NCBI RefSeq assembly: GCF_001632805.1
Contig: NZ_CP007220.1
Span: 3,100,001-3,164,000, forward strand
Direction of reading: 5' to 3'
DNA length: 64,000 nucleotides
DNA from: Mycobacteroides chelonae CCUG 47445
Lineage (GTDB): Bacteria; Actinomycetota; Actinomycetes; Mycobacteriales; Mycobacteriaceae
Shown in pieces: positions 51,431 to 60,600 of this stretch (position 1 is its first letter; the number at the start of each line of letters is the position of its first letter). A model generated the notes under the pieces. It saw only the letters and a program-made list of their open reading frames with translations. It was not told the DNA's origin and made no database searches. A program made the translations under genes and the position numbers.

Positions 51431-53413
51431 GTGCAACCGAATCGTATGCAACCAGCGGAGTTGGCCCAGGCCGCGATGACTGCTGCCCTCATGGGGGCGA
51501 TCGCTGTGGTCTCTATCGTGCTGCCCGGCGCAGTGGTGTTCGCCTGGTTGGGAGCGGTCCCGATGGGAGTGCTGTGTTACCGGCATCGCATCCGGGTGGC
51601 GTTGGCCGCATGTGTCGCCGCCGGCCTCATCAGCTTTCTGATCGCGGGATTCGGCGGGCTGGTCTCGGCGCTCACATGTGCGTACATGGGTGCGATCGCC
51701 GGTCAGGTGCGGCGCCGGAATCGCGGCGCGGCAACAATGTTGGCTGTCGCCGCGCTGTGGGGTGTATTGGTCTCCTCCTTCTGTGTCGGGGTGTTCGCGG
51801 CCTTGAGGAATCTGCGCGAGGTTGTCCTGGGCGCGGTGTCCGCCAACGTCGGCGGGTTCGCGACGCTGTTGAGTGGCGTGCCGCTGCTCGGCCGCGCCGC
51901 AACGGGATTGGATCACGCCGTGCAGGGCTGGATCGTGCACTGGCCGTGGTTCTTCGGGGTCTCGGTGTGGCTCATCGTCATCTTCGGAACATCGTTCGGA
52001 TGGCGGGTACTCACCCCGGTGCTGCGCAGACTTGAAGAAGTCACCGACCTGTCCTCGGTGGGAATGCTGCCCGCGGCACACGAGAGCACCCCGCCCAATC
52101 CGCTGCCGACCGTTCTCACTGGCGCGGGGTATCGGTACGCCGGAGCCGACCGGGATGCCCTGTCCGGAGTGAGCATGCGCGTCGATGTCGGCGAGCACAT
52201 CGCGGTGACCGGAGCCAACGGCTCCGGCAAGTCCACCCTCATGCGTCTTCTCGCGGGCGTTCCTCCGACCACCGGCACCATCGAGCGTCCCGGCGGCGTG
52301 GGCCTGGGCCAGGTGGGCGGGACCGCGTTGGTCCTGCAACATCCGGAGAGCCAGGTGTTGGGATTGCGTGTGGCCGACGACATCGTGTGGGGGCTGCCGC
52401 ACGATCGCGATATCGACATCGACGGTCTGCTCGACGAGGTGGGCCTGGGTGCGATGAGCGACCGGGACACCGCGGGTCTGTCCGGCGGAGAACTGCAGCG
52501 GCTGGCGGTCGCGTCGGCGCTGGCGCGCGAACCCGCGCTGCTCATCGCCGATGAGGTGACCACCATGGTCGACCACGACGGTCGGCAGACGCTCATCAAT
52601 GTGCTCGACGGACTCACCACCCATCACCGTCTGGGACTGGTGCACATCACCCACTACCCGCAGGAGGCCGACGCCGCCGATCGTGTGGTGGCACTGGGCG
52701 GTATTGAGGTACGAGAAGGTCAGGAAGGCGCAGAACGCCCATCCCCTACCGAATCTATCGGTCGGGAAACGATTCTCGACGTGCAAGGAGTCTCGTTCGA
52801 CTATGCGGCCGGTACGCCGTGGTCACAACCGGTGCTGCGCGATGTTTCACTGCAGGTTCGTTCCGGCGACGGGATACTGCTCTGCGGCGGCAACGGCTCC
52901 GGCAAGTCCACCCTGGCGTGGATCATGGCGGGCCTCCTGGAACCGTCAGCGGGCCAATGTCTTCTCGATGGCCGCCCCACCGCCGAACAGGTTGGCGCGG
53001 TCGCGTTGTGCTTCCAGGCCGCACGACTACAGCTGCTCCGGGGGAATGCAGGTGCCGCGGTGGCCGCACTCGCCGGGTACTCGGTCGCCGATACCGCGAG
53101 TATTGATCGCGCGCTGGCCTCGGTCAGCCTGGACCCGAGTATCGGTGGGGTGCTTATCGATCGGCTCAGTGGCGGGCAGCTACGGCGAGTCGCCCTGGCC
53201 GGACTGCTTGCCCGCTCGCCGCGCCTGCTGATTCTCGATGAGCCGCTGGCGGGTCTGGACGTTGATGCCCAAGCCGATCTCATCGATCTGCTGGTACGCA
53301 TCCGCAACGGTGGTCAAGCCGTCGTCGTGATCTCCCACGACACCGACAGCCTCGCTCCATTGTGTCCCCGCACCATCCGTCTGGAACAGGGTGAGTTGGT
53401 GAACGCCGGATGA
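51431..53413 (+). CDS. ECF transporter subunit: membrane S-like domain fused to two ATPases
   Basis: The protein has 660 residues. The first 215 residues hold five or six membrane segments and resemble a DUF2232-like substrate-binding S component. Two ABC ATPase domains follow: Walker A at about 262-270 (GANGSGKST) and 484-492 (GGNGSGKST), with signatures LSGGELQRLAVA and LSGGQLRRVALA. It overlaps the EcfT gene by four bases. The same fusion occurs in M. tuberculosis Rv2326c. The transported vitamin or metal is unknown. GTG 51431 or ATG 51446 is the start. Confidence 0.92.
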   Translation: MQPNRMQPAELAQAAMTAALMGAIAVVSIVLPGAVVFAWLGAVPMGVLCYRHRIRVALAACVAAGLISFLIAGFGGLVSALTCAYMGAIAGQVRRRNRGAATMLAVAALWGVLVSSFCVGVFAALRNLREVVLGAVSANVGGFATLLSGVPLLGRAATGLDHAVQGWIVHWPWFFGVSVWLIVIFGTSFGWRVLTPVLRRLEEVTDLSSVGMLPAAHESTPPNPLPTVLTGAGYRYAGADRDALSGVSMRVDVGEHIAVTGANGSGKSTLMRLLAGVPPTTGTIERPGGVGLGQVGGTALVLQHPESQVLGLRVADDIVWGLPHDRDIDIDGLLDEVGLGAMSDRDTAGLSGGELQRLAVASALAREPALLIADEVTTMVDHDGRQTLINVLDGLTTHHRLGLVHITHYPQEADAADRVVALGGIEVREGQEGAERPSPTESIGRETILDVQGVSFDYAAGTPWSQPVLRDVSLQVRSGDGILLCGGNGSGKSTLAWIMAGLLEPSAGQCLLDGRPTAEQVGAVALCFQAARLQLLRGNAGAAVAALAGYSVADTASIDRALASVSLDPSIGGVLIDRLSGGQLRRVALAGLLARSPRLLILDEPLAGLDVDAQADLIDLLVRIRNGGQAVVVISHDTDSLAPLCPRTIRLEQGELVNAG

Positions 53414-54186
53414 GCCAACGACGTCCATTGATGCTGATGCGGCCCGTTCCCGGGCCGTCGCCCATCCATGCACTGTGGGCCGGCACCAAACTCCTAGCCG
53501 TGCTGGCGATATCGGTGTTGCTGACCGTCATGCCGTCATGGACCGCGATCGGACTTGTCGCGCTGCTGATCCTCGTGACGGCGGGACTTGCCGGCATCTC
53601 CCCCAGATGTGTCCCGTCCGTCCCGCGGTGGGTGGGTCTGCTTGTGGTGGCGGGCAGCTTGTTCACGATCGTGAACGGTGGCGCGCCCGAGTTGACGTTC
53701 GGACCGGTCACCATCGGCATGGGCGGCTTCCTGGATTTCCTGCGCGTCACGTCGTTGGGGCTGGTTCTGATCGGGCTCGGCGCGGTGATCTCGTGGACGA
53801 CACAGGTCGCCGATATCGCTCCCGCGGTGGCACTTTTGTGTCGTCCCCTGCGCATCTTGCGGGTGCCCGTCGACGATTGGGCAATCACCATTTCCCTGGC
53901 GTTCCGAATGTTTCCGATGCTGTCCGAGGAATTCCGACTGTTGGCGGCCGCGCGCAGGCTTCAACCACCGCAACCGGAGAAGCCCTCGCGGCGTGCGGAA
54001 GTCGTCGATCTGTGTACCGCAGCGATGGTCGTCTCGCTGCGCCGCGCCACCGAGATGGGTGACGCGATAACCGCACGAGGAGGCGCGGGACGGATCTCGG
54101 CGCACCCGATCTATCCGGGATGGCGTGATGTGGTCGCTGCGGCCGTGCTGATTAGTGTCGTCGTTCTGGCACTGACGCTAGGCTGA
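53410..54186 (+). CDS. ECF transporter transmembrane subunit EcfT
   Basis: The 258-residue protein has about five membrane segments and the EcfT coupling motifs near ITISLAFRMFPMLSEEFRLLAAARRLQ (split: AFRMFPMLSEEFRLLAAARR) with the Ala-Arg-Arg signatures. A second AARG-like segment is ITARGGAGRI. It pairs with the fused ATPase upstream (Rv2325c type). Confidence 0.9.
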   Translation: MSQRRPLMLMRPVPGPSPIHALWAGTKLLAVLAISVLLTVMPSWTAIGLVALLILVTAGLAGISPRCVPSVPRWVGLLVVAGSLFTIVNGGAPELTFGPVTIGMGGFLDFLRVTSLGLVLIGLGAVISWTTQVADIAPAVALLCRPLRILRVPVDDWAITISLAFRMFPMLSEEFRLLAAARRLQPPQPEKPSRRAEVVDLCTAAMVVSLRRATEMGDAITARGGAGRISAHPIYPGWRDVVAAAVLISVVVLALTLG

Positions 54187-54261
54187 CACCCGACCCGGAA
54201 TCCCTTTTGCCCCAATGGTTTCTTGTGTCCCAAACCGGGAGATCTTGTCGGTGGGGATCAC

Positions 54262-54283
54262 TATCATTCGAACATGGGTTCGA
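54262..54283 (+). promoter_or_regulatory. Leaderless promoter with LexA (SOS) box
   Basis: TCGAAC at 54268-54273, ATGG, and GTTCGA at 54278-54283 form a perfect mycobacterial LexA box. The middle ATG (54274) is the start of the HNH gene. A TATCAT hexamer at 54262-54267 lies six bases before the ATG, as expected for leaderless transcription. LexA bound here would cover both promoter and start. Confidence 0.8.
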
Positions 54284-55584
54284 TCGAGGTGTTGGAGGCG
54301 GCGGTTGATGCCTTCTGTGCTGAGTCGATCGATGAGCTGACCGCCGTCGAGGCGTTGACGATCATGGCGCGCCTGGAAGTGGTGCAGCGCCGGTTGTCGG
54401 CCCGGTGTGGGGGCTTGATTCCGAAGGTGATCACCCAAGCCTCACCGTTGCAGTTGGGTGGTACCTCGCACGCGGACGTCATGTCGCGGCGGCTGCATAT
54501 CAGTAAGGGAGCGGCCCGGCGCCGCATCGCCGATGCCGAGCAGCTCGCCCCGCGCCGGGCAATCACCGGTGAGGTGCTGGCACCGCAGTTGCCGAATGTG
54601 GCTGGCGCCCTGGGGCGCGGCGATATCGGTGAGGAACACGTCCGGATCATCCGCAGCTTTTTTGACCGGTTGCCGGTGGTGGTGGACGGCCCGACCCGCG
54701 AGGCCGCCGAACAACAACTGGCCGACATGGCGGCACGGTTTCGGCCCGAACAACTGCGCGTGGGTGCTGAACGCATGATGGCCCTGTTGAATCCAGATGG
54801 AGAGTTCTCCGATGCGGATAGAGCCCGCCGTCGCGGGGTGACGATTGGGCAGCAGGGTTTTGATGGCATGTCCCCAATCACGGGACTACTGGATCCAGAA
54901 ACCCGCGCCTACCTCGATGCGGTGCTCGCCAAACTCGCCGCCCCCGGCATGTGCAACCCGAGCGATCGAAGCCCTGTGGTCGATGGTGAACCCGTGCCAG
55001 ACGCGGTCGACCATGACACTCGCAGCGATGCGCAACGCAACCACGACGCCTTCCGCACCTGCCTGCGCGCCGCCTTGGCCTCGGGGGAACTGGGGTCCCA
55101 CCACGGCCTACCCGTCACCGTCGTGGTCACCACCACGCTGGCGGAATTGGAAGAGAGGGCCGGGATCGCGATCACCGGCGCCGGCACCCGGTTGCCGATG
55201 CGCGATCTGATCCGCATGGCCAGGCATGCCCACCACTACCTGAGCATTTTCGATGACGACGGCCGACCCCTGTATCTCGGCCGAACGAAGCGGATCGCTT
55301 CGTCAGATCAGCGCCTCGTGCTGCATGCCCGCGACCGTGGCTGCACCCACCCCGACTGCACAGTGCCCGGATACCTCTGCGAAGTCCACCACATCACCGA
55401 ATGGGCCGACGGCGGAGACACCGACATCGACAACCTCACCCTCGCCTGCCCACCACACCACCGACTCCTGAGCCACGGCTGGACCACCCGAAAACATCCC
55501 GACGGCACCACTGAATGGATACCCCCACCACAACTGGAACTCAGCGGCATCACGCCCGCAGAATGCCGATCGTCCCCAGAATGA
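54274..55584 (+). CDS. DUF222/HNH endonuclease of the 13E12 family
   Basis: The protein is 436 residues from ATG 54274. A DUF222 domain (about 10-300) is followed by an HNH nuclease with zinc Cys pairs (CTHPDCTVPGYLC) and the active-site HHITEWADGGDTDIDNLTLACPPHH (split: CEVHHITEWADGG, NLTLACPPHHRLL). The family matches the REP13E12 repeat proteins of M. tuberculosis, several of which are LexA-regulated. The LexA box overlaps the start. Its 3' end overlaps the convergent GAP gene by 35 bases. Confidence 0.9.
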   Translation: MGSIEVLEAAVDAFCAESIDELTAVEALTIMARLEVVQRRLSARCGGLIPKVITQASPLQLGGTSHADVMSRRLHISKGAARRRIADAEQLAPRRAITGEVLAPQLPNVAGALGRGDIGEEHVRIIRSFFDRLPVVVDGPTREAAEQQLADMAARFRPEQLRVGAERMMALLNPDGEFSDADRARRRGVTIGQQGFDGMSPITGLLDPETRAYLDAVLAKLAAPGMCNPSDRSPVVDGEPVPDAVDHDTRSDAQRNHDAFRTCLRAALASGELGSHHGLPVTVVVTTTLAELEERAGIAITGAGTRLPMRDLIRMARHAHHYLSIFDDDGRPLYLGRTKRIASSDQRLVLHARDRGCTHPDCTVPGYLCEVHHITEWADGGDTDIDNLTLACPPHHRLLSHGWTTRKHPDGTTEWIPPPQLELSGITPAECRSSPE

Positions 55585-56236
55585 GAATGATCAGACCGAG
55601 GACTGCGACAATCAGCGCGACATCGATCCGTCGGCGTGACCGAACCCAGGTGTGCAAGGCCGTCACCATCTCGTATGTCCGCCCGGGCATCGCGGCATAA
55701 CTCAGTAGCGGCAGCCCCACCATCGAGAAGGCCACCGCGTTGAAGAAAAGCAATGCCATGGACTGGACGGGCTGGGTGGCGCCCGAGGCATGGATGAGTG
55801 CGATCACCGCAAGAAAGTCCGCTGAGGGCAAGGCAATTCCCAGGCCGCTCACCCCCGCCACCCACAGCGAGTTGTTTTGCAGGAAACCGCGTACCCGCCT
55901 CGCAATCTTGTCCGCGAATCCCGTTCGCGGGGCACGCGGCGCAGCGGGAGGGCGCTGAACCGAAGCCGTAATGGCCAGCGCTGCCGCCACCACCAACGCG
56001 AGCACACCAAGCCCGACTTGGATATAGGGCCCAGACACGTCTGACTGCCCCATCGGCGATACCCGCAGCACGAACAGCAATGTCAGCCCCAGGCTCAACC
56101 CCATGACGAAGGCGCCGCACAGGAATACGAACAGCTGCAGCAGCGGCCTCGGCCTGTTCAGCATCAGGACGGTTAATCCCAACCGGGTCGGCTCAACGCT
56201 CACTCCAAGTGCCATCAACAAAACGATGGTCCACAT
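55550..56236 (-). CDS. GAP/Sap-family membrane protein (lipid export)
   Basis: The 228-residue protein has six predicted membrane segments. The first half has the GLTVLMLNRPRPLLQLFVFLCGAF motif (split: VLMLNRPRPLLQLFVFLCG) of the GAP family (GPL addressing protein, Sap). Members assist export of glycopeptidolipids and sulpholipids in mycobacteria. It starts two bases after the PapA stop, in an operon with PapA and the PKS. Confidence 0.88.
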   Translation of the reverse strand: MWTIVLLMALGVSVEPTRLGLTVLMLNRPRPLLQLFVFLCGAFVMGLSLGLTLLFVLRVSPMGQSDVSGPYIQVGLGVLALVVAAALAITASVQRPPAAPRAPRTGFADKIARRVRGFLQNNSLWVAGVSGLGIALPSADFLAVIALIHASGATQPVQSMALLFFNAVAFSMVGLPLLSYAAMPGRTYEMVTALHTWVRSRRRIDVALIVAVLGLIILILGTIGILRA

Positions 56237-56238
56237 GA

Positions 56239-57654
56239 CTACCGCGCGGGCACAACGTCATTCTGCTGGCAGACCCGAGCGAATGTGGACTTCACCAGGT
56301 CTACGTAACGGGTGATCGACTCCCGTGCGATGGGGTTGTCCGGGTACGCGATCATCAGCGTGGTCTCCGTCGGGAATCGCGAGATGAAGATCGTCAGCTG
56401 ATACACCGACTTGCTCTCCGCGTAGAGACCGATGGGATTGCTGACGAGCAGCGGGTTGGTGAACAACTGCGAAAGTGGCGGAGCGCCACCGTCGAAGAAG
56501 TTGATCATCGGGTGGTACGGCCGGGGCCAGCTCAATTCCGGCGCCAGTTCCAGGACCCGATAGAACGGAACGTTCACCAGCTGCCTACCGCGGTCAAAGG
56601 ATTCCTGTGCCGCCACCGCGGCGGCGGTAAAGGTCCCGTCAACGGGCGCAGATATGGGCACAAGCCCGGTGAACCAGCCCGTCGTAAACATGTCCGCCTC
56701 ATCGCGGGCGTCGCTCGGGGTGATTCCGTAATAGGTATCGGTACCGGTCAATTCACGTTCAGCGAATCCGAGAGCTGCGATCACCCCACCGATGAACCGC
56801 GCACCCGAATCGACACAGATCGACTCGAATGTAAGCGCCTGCTGCTCATCGAGCAGTTGCTCGGTGATGATCGAGGTGCCGCATGGCACTCCGTGATCGC
56901 CCAGTGGCAGTGGGAAATCCGGGAGGCTCCCGCCACTGCTCTCGGCGAATTGAATCCACTCGCGGACAGGTTCGGAATCGTGGGTCAACCCGGAAAGGAA
57001 CTCATGCTGACGGATGCAGTAGTCGCCGTAGCTGCCTGCCGGCGGAAGCTCGATGGGGGCACCGCCCTGAACCAGGGCCTTGTATCCCATGAGGATCTCC
57101 ATGATCAGCAGCCGCGCGAAGGTCGCATCCAGGTGCAGATGGTCCACGCTGAAGTAGAAGGTGAAATGTCCTGAACTCTGGACGATTCCGAAACGGAAGC
57201 AGTCCCACCGGAACGGATCCGGGGTTTCCGAAACCACCATCTCCCGCACCTCGTCGGAGGTCATCTCACCCAACTTGACCTGGACGAACTCCACGTCGGC
57301 CGGGTCGGCGATGGTGCGCCGAACGATGTTCTGCTCATCGTCGAGCGAGAACCAGCTCCGATACGTGTCGTGTCTCCTCAGGTGGGCATTGATCACATGA
57401 CCCATGGCCCTCTTGTCGCACCGCCCCGGCATATCCAAGGTGAAGACGAGTACTCGCGAGAAGTCCAGACCCTTGGCCGCCTGCCGCAGATATGTGCGGA
57501 GATGCTGCACCTGCATGAAGCTCGGGGGGATCTCACTCACCGGCGCTTCAAGGGCCTTCGCGTACGACGCCGGCGAAGGCTGCCACGTGATCACCGATCC
57601 CGCAGACGGCTCCCACTTGTCGGTCAACGACACCGTTACTGGTCCACCACGCAT
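56239..57654 (-). CDS. PapA-family polyketide-associated acyltransferase
   Basis: The protein is 471 residues, the usual PapA1/PapA3 length, from ATG 57654 with AGGGG six bases upstream. The catalytic HxxxD is HLHLD in FSVDHLHLDATF (His about 172). The C-terminal core contains NFFDGGAPPLSQL. It lies ten bases after the PKS stop. It likely transfers the PKS product to trehalose or another acceptor. A frame extending upstream into the PKS is a shadow. Confidence 0.92.
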   Translation of the reverse strand: MRGGPVTVSLTDKWEPSAGSVITWQPSPASYAKALEAPVSEIPPSFMQVQHLRTYLRQAAKGLDFSRVLVFTLDMPGRCDKRAMGHVINAHLRRHDTYRSWFSLDDEQNIVRRTIADPADVEFVQVKLGEMTSDEVREMVVSETPDPFRWDCFRFGIVQSSGHFTFYFSVDHLHLDATFARLLIMEILMGYKALVQGGAPIELPPAGSYGDYCIRQHEFLSGLTHDSEPVREWIQFAESSGGSLPDFPLPLGDHGVPCGTSIITEQLLDEQQALTFESICVDSGARFIGGVIAALGFAERELTGTDTYYGITPSDARDEADMFTTGWFTGLVPISAPVDGTFTAAAVAAQESFDRGRQLVNVPFYRVLELAPELSWPRPYHPMINFFDGGAPPLSQLFTNPLLVSNPIGLYAESKSVYQLTIFISRFPTETTLMIAYPDNPIARESITRYVDLVKSTFARVCQQNDVVPAR

Positions 57655-57664
57655 TTCAATCCCC

Positions 57665-60600
57665 TTAAGACGAAGCGACTTCGGATTCCTGATCGGCCAA
57701 CTTGTCGTACAGATGCGACGCCAAAGACCGCACTGTCGATACATCAGCCGGACCGATACGGACGCCGGTGTCCGCTTGGATACGGGTACGAATTTCGAGG
57801 TTGCCCAACGAGTCCAGGCCGTAGTCCGGAAGGGATCGGTCGGGATCGATCGATCGCCGGAGCACCAGACCCACCTGCTCGGCGACCAGTTTCCGGAGTC
57901 GGGTCGGCCACTCCTCACGCGGCAGCGCCTTGAGCTCATCGAGGAACTTGTTTGTCTCCGTTTGAGATTGACCCGCATCACGGAATGCCTGGGCAAACGG
58001 ACTGCGTTCGACAAAGTCGGCCAGCCACGATATGCCTGCCATCGGCGCGTAGGCGGTGTACGCCCGGTTGTGCCGAAGCACGGTGTCGAAGGCGTAGGCA
58101 CCCTCGTCCGGCAGGATCGCCGCATCCGAGTTCGCCAGGTGCGTGCCCTGCCCGATCTCCGACCAGGCACCCCAGGCGATGACGGTTGCCGGTAAGCCCT
58201 GGGCACGTCGCCAGTGCGTGAATCCGTCCAGCCAGCTGTTGGCCGCCGCGTAGGCACCCTGCCCCGGAGAGCCCACCAGCGCAGCGATCGAGGAGAACGA
58301 GCAGAACCAGTCCAGCGGTTGCTCCGCGGTGGCCTCGTGCAGATTCCAGGCGCCATGCACCTTGGGCCGCCAGTCTCCACGGTCGATCAGTTCGTCGGTG
58401 ATGTTGGCGAGCGTGGCATCGTGCACCAGGGCCGCGGCATGCAGCACGCCGCGCACTGGCTTCCCGGTCTCCGTGGCTGCCGCCACCAGACGTTGTGACG
58501 TCTCCGGTTCGGCGATATCGCCAAGCACCACATCGATTTCGATGCCGGCGAGCCGGATCTGCTCAATGGCGTCCACAGCCTCGGGCTTCGGAGCGCTGCG
58601 ACCGTTGAGGATGATCCGGCCGACCCCGGCAGCCGCCAGCTTCTTAGCCAGGAACAAGCCCAGCCCGCCGAGGCCACCGGTGATCACGTACGCACCCTCC
58701 CGGCGGAACGCAGGCGCATGCGACGCCGGGATCACCGCGTCGACCTCGCCCGCCTTGGGCAGGTCCAGAACGAGCTTTCCGGTATGTCCCGCAGCACCCA
58801 TCACACGGATCGACTCGGCGGCGTCCTGCAATGGAGAGGACGAGATCTCCGGCAACGGCAGCACGCCCTCTGCCATCTGCCCGTACAGCGCTGTCAGGGT
58901 GCGGTAGATCGCTTGTGGCCGTGTCTTCGATACCAGGACAAGGTCGACGGCGTGGAACGACAGGTTCCGCCGGAAGGGAAACAGCCCCAGCCGGGTGTCG
59001 CCGTAGATGTCGCGCTTGCCGATCTCGATGAAGCGGCCACCGAAGGTCAGCAGTTCCACTCCGGCCCGTTGCGCGGCGCCGGTGAGCGAGTTGAGCACGA
59101 TGTCCACGCCGTAGCCGTCGGTGTCGCGACGGATCAGGTCTGCGAATTCTGTACTCCGCGAGTCGTATACGTGCTTGATACCCCAGCTGCGCAACAATTC
59201 TCGCCGCTCTTCGCTGCCCGCGGTGGCGTAGATCTCGGCCCCCGCGGCACGGGCGATGGCAATCGCTGCCTGACCCACACCACCGGTACCGGAGTGGATC
59301 AACACCTTGTCCTCCGCGGAGATCCTGGCGAGTTCATGGAGCCCGTACCAGGCGGTGACATGAGCGCCCGGGACGGCTGCTGCCTCCCTATCGGGCACCT
59401 CGGCCGGGAGCGTCGCGGCAAGGTTGGCATCGACCACGACGAAGCTTCTCCAGGCGCCGGTCGGCGTCATGCCGCCCACGCGGTCACCCACCTGATGCTG
59501 GGTCACGCCCTCACCGATAGCCGTCACCACGCCCGCGAAATCGACACCAAGCTCCTGCCGGCCTTCGAAACTCGAGTATCGGCCGTATACGTTCAGCACG
59601 TCGGCGAAGTTGATGCTGGTGGCCGTGACCGAGACTTCGATCTGTCCCGGCCCGGGGGCCACCCGATCAAAGGCGACGAACCCGAGTGACTGCAGGTCGC
59701 CCGGCGTGCGGACTTCGAACCGCACACCCTCATTGTCCGGTGTCGCAACGGTGCTGCGCCAGTCGTCGGGGCCGAGCGGACCCAGGTTCAGGCGAGCCCG
59801 GTACCAGTGGTCGTCGCGCCATGCGGTCTCGTCCTCTTCCGACCCGGAAGCCAACTCGCCCGCCACGTTCTGGGCGGCGGTGTGGCCGTCCACATCGATG
59901 TGTGTGACACGCAGGTGTGGATATTCGGCGCCGATAACACGCACCAGCCCCCGCAATCCGGCCTGTTCCAGGTTGGTCACGTCGCCGTCGACAACCGTCT
60001 GAGCGTTGCGAGTCACCACGTACAGCCGTGGCGGCTCGCCCGGCAGGTCAACCAACTCTCGAGTTATCCGCACCAGATGCCGAACCTGATCGGCTCCTTG
60101 CAGGGCCACCCTGTCCGCACCTGCGGCGGCCCCGGGTGCGGTGACGACCAGCACACCGTCAAATCCGCCGGCCTCCAGCTGGTCGTACAGAAGCTTCAGT
60201 GCCGCAACACGATCGGTGTCTGGCCGCCACTGAATCAGTGCCACCTCACTGTTGCGCAGTTTCAGCGCATCGATCAGCTCCGACGCCCACGGGTCCACGG
60301 TTTCACCGGTGCTGACCAGCAGCCACCGGCGCGGCCCGCCCGATACTTCCTCGGGCAACCGCTGCTGCTGCCATTCGATGGCAAGCAGGCGGTTGTTGAG
60401 CAGCTGATCGCGCTGCTCGTCGTCGGAGGCGCCGGTACCGAATCGGAAGCCCCGCACGGCAACCAGCACGGCGCCGTTCCCGTCCAACAGATCGATATCG
60501 GCTTCCACCTCGTTGCCAATCACCTTGGTCACCCGGGTGTAGCAGTACTGCGTGGAACGCGCGGATTCGTAGGCGTGCAGACTGCGTACACCCTTGGGAA

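Noticed and set aside
51407..52786. 459-codon minus-strand frame opposite the ECF subunit
   Set aside because: It runs across clear Walker A and signature motifs of the plus-strand gene and has no recognisable protein features.
57655..58380. Upstream extension of the PapA frame into the PKS
   Set aside because: The extension is Arg/Ser-rich shadow of the KR-ACP coding region. ATG 57654 with AGGGG gives the normal PapA length.
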